Positions 63,410-64,000 of a stretch of 64,000 bases of DNA are shown here, piece by piece. Made by a program: the position numbers and the translations under genes. Positions within the stretch are counted from its first letter, which is position 1. Every line of letters starts with the position of its first letter. Source of the DNA: Punica granatum (Eukaryota; Streptophyta; Magnoliopsida; Myrtales; Lythraceae); contig NC_045128.1 of the NCBI RefSeq assembly GCF_007655135.1, positions 31,590,811 through 31,654,810 of the forward strand, written 5' to 3'. A model generated the notes under the pieces. That model worked only from the letters and a program-made list of their open reading frames with translations, ran no database searches and was not told where the DNA came from.

Positions 63410-64000
<591 letters not shown>

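Overview
This is nuclear DNA of a flowering plant, most likely a eudicot. The genes have many exons with GT-AG introns and recognisably plant products (dehydroascorbate reductase, SULTR4, MTP11, SOSEKI, PHIP1, TIP1, PsbP-like proteins, ABCB20 type), and they sit in AT-rich intergenic DNA full of (TA)n and (GA)n microsatellites, MITE-like elements and tRNA-derived SINEs. I cannot name the species from sequence alone.

Layout: DHAR (+, 1343-3316), followed by a decayed direct duplication of its 3' part (3639-4063 and 5503-6090); a small plant-specific TIGR01589-type gene (-, 7700-9645) with a TATA box and two G-boxes upstream; about 10 kb of AT-rich, gene-poor DNA (9.9-19.7 kb) with MITEs, a SINE and one isolated GC-rich 49-codon ORF; a 17-exon SULTR4 sulfate transporter (-, 20457-26536); the Mn transporter MTP11 (-, 29395-33120); 5 kb of intergenic DNA with a fold-back element; a SOSEKI gene (-, 38335-39423) flanked by SINE copies; the RNA-binding gene PHIP1 (-, 43069-45493); a TIP1;3-type aquaporin (-, 46274-47268); PNSL1 (+, 48322-50073); an 11-exon ABCB20-type ABC transporter (-, 50835-57357); PPL1 (+, 60577-62733); and the 3' end of RPL23A (-, 63410 to beyond the window).

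For every complete multi-exon gene I joined the exons by reading frame and splice sites. All joined lengths are divisible by three and end in a stop: 212, 102, 718, 395, 307, 452, 250, 247, 1409 and 241 residues in window order. The genes do not form a pathway or operon. The nearest thing to a functional theme is the pair of PsbP-like lumenal proteins (PNSL1 and PPL1) on either side of the ABC transporter. They share four consecutive exon lengths and a similar presequence. No clearly new biological system is visible. The most original observations are the DHAR relic, the PsbP-family pair, one SINE family with three copies in both orientations, and the orphan GC-rich ORF.
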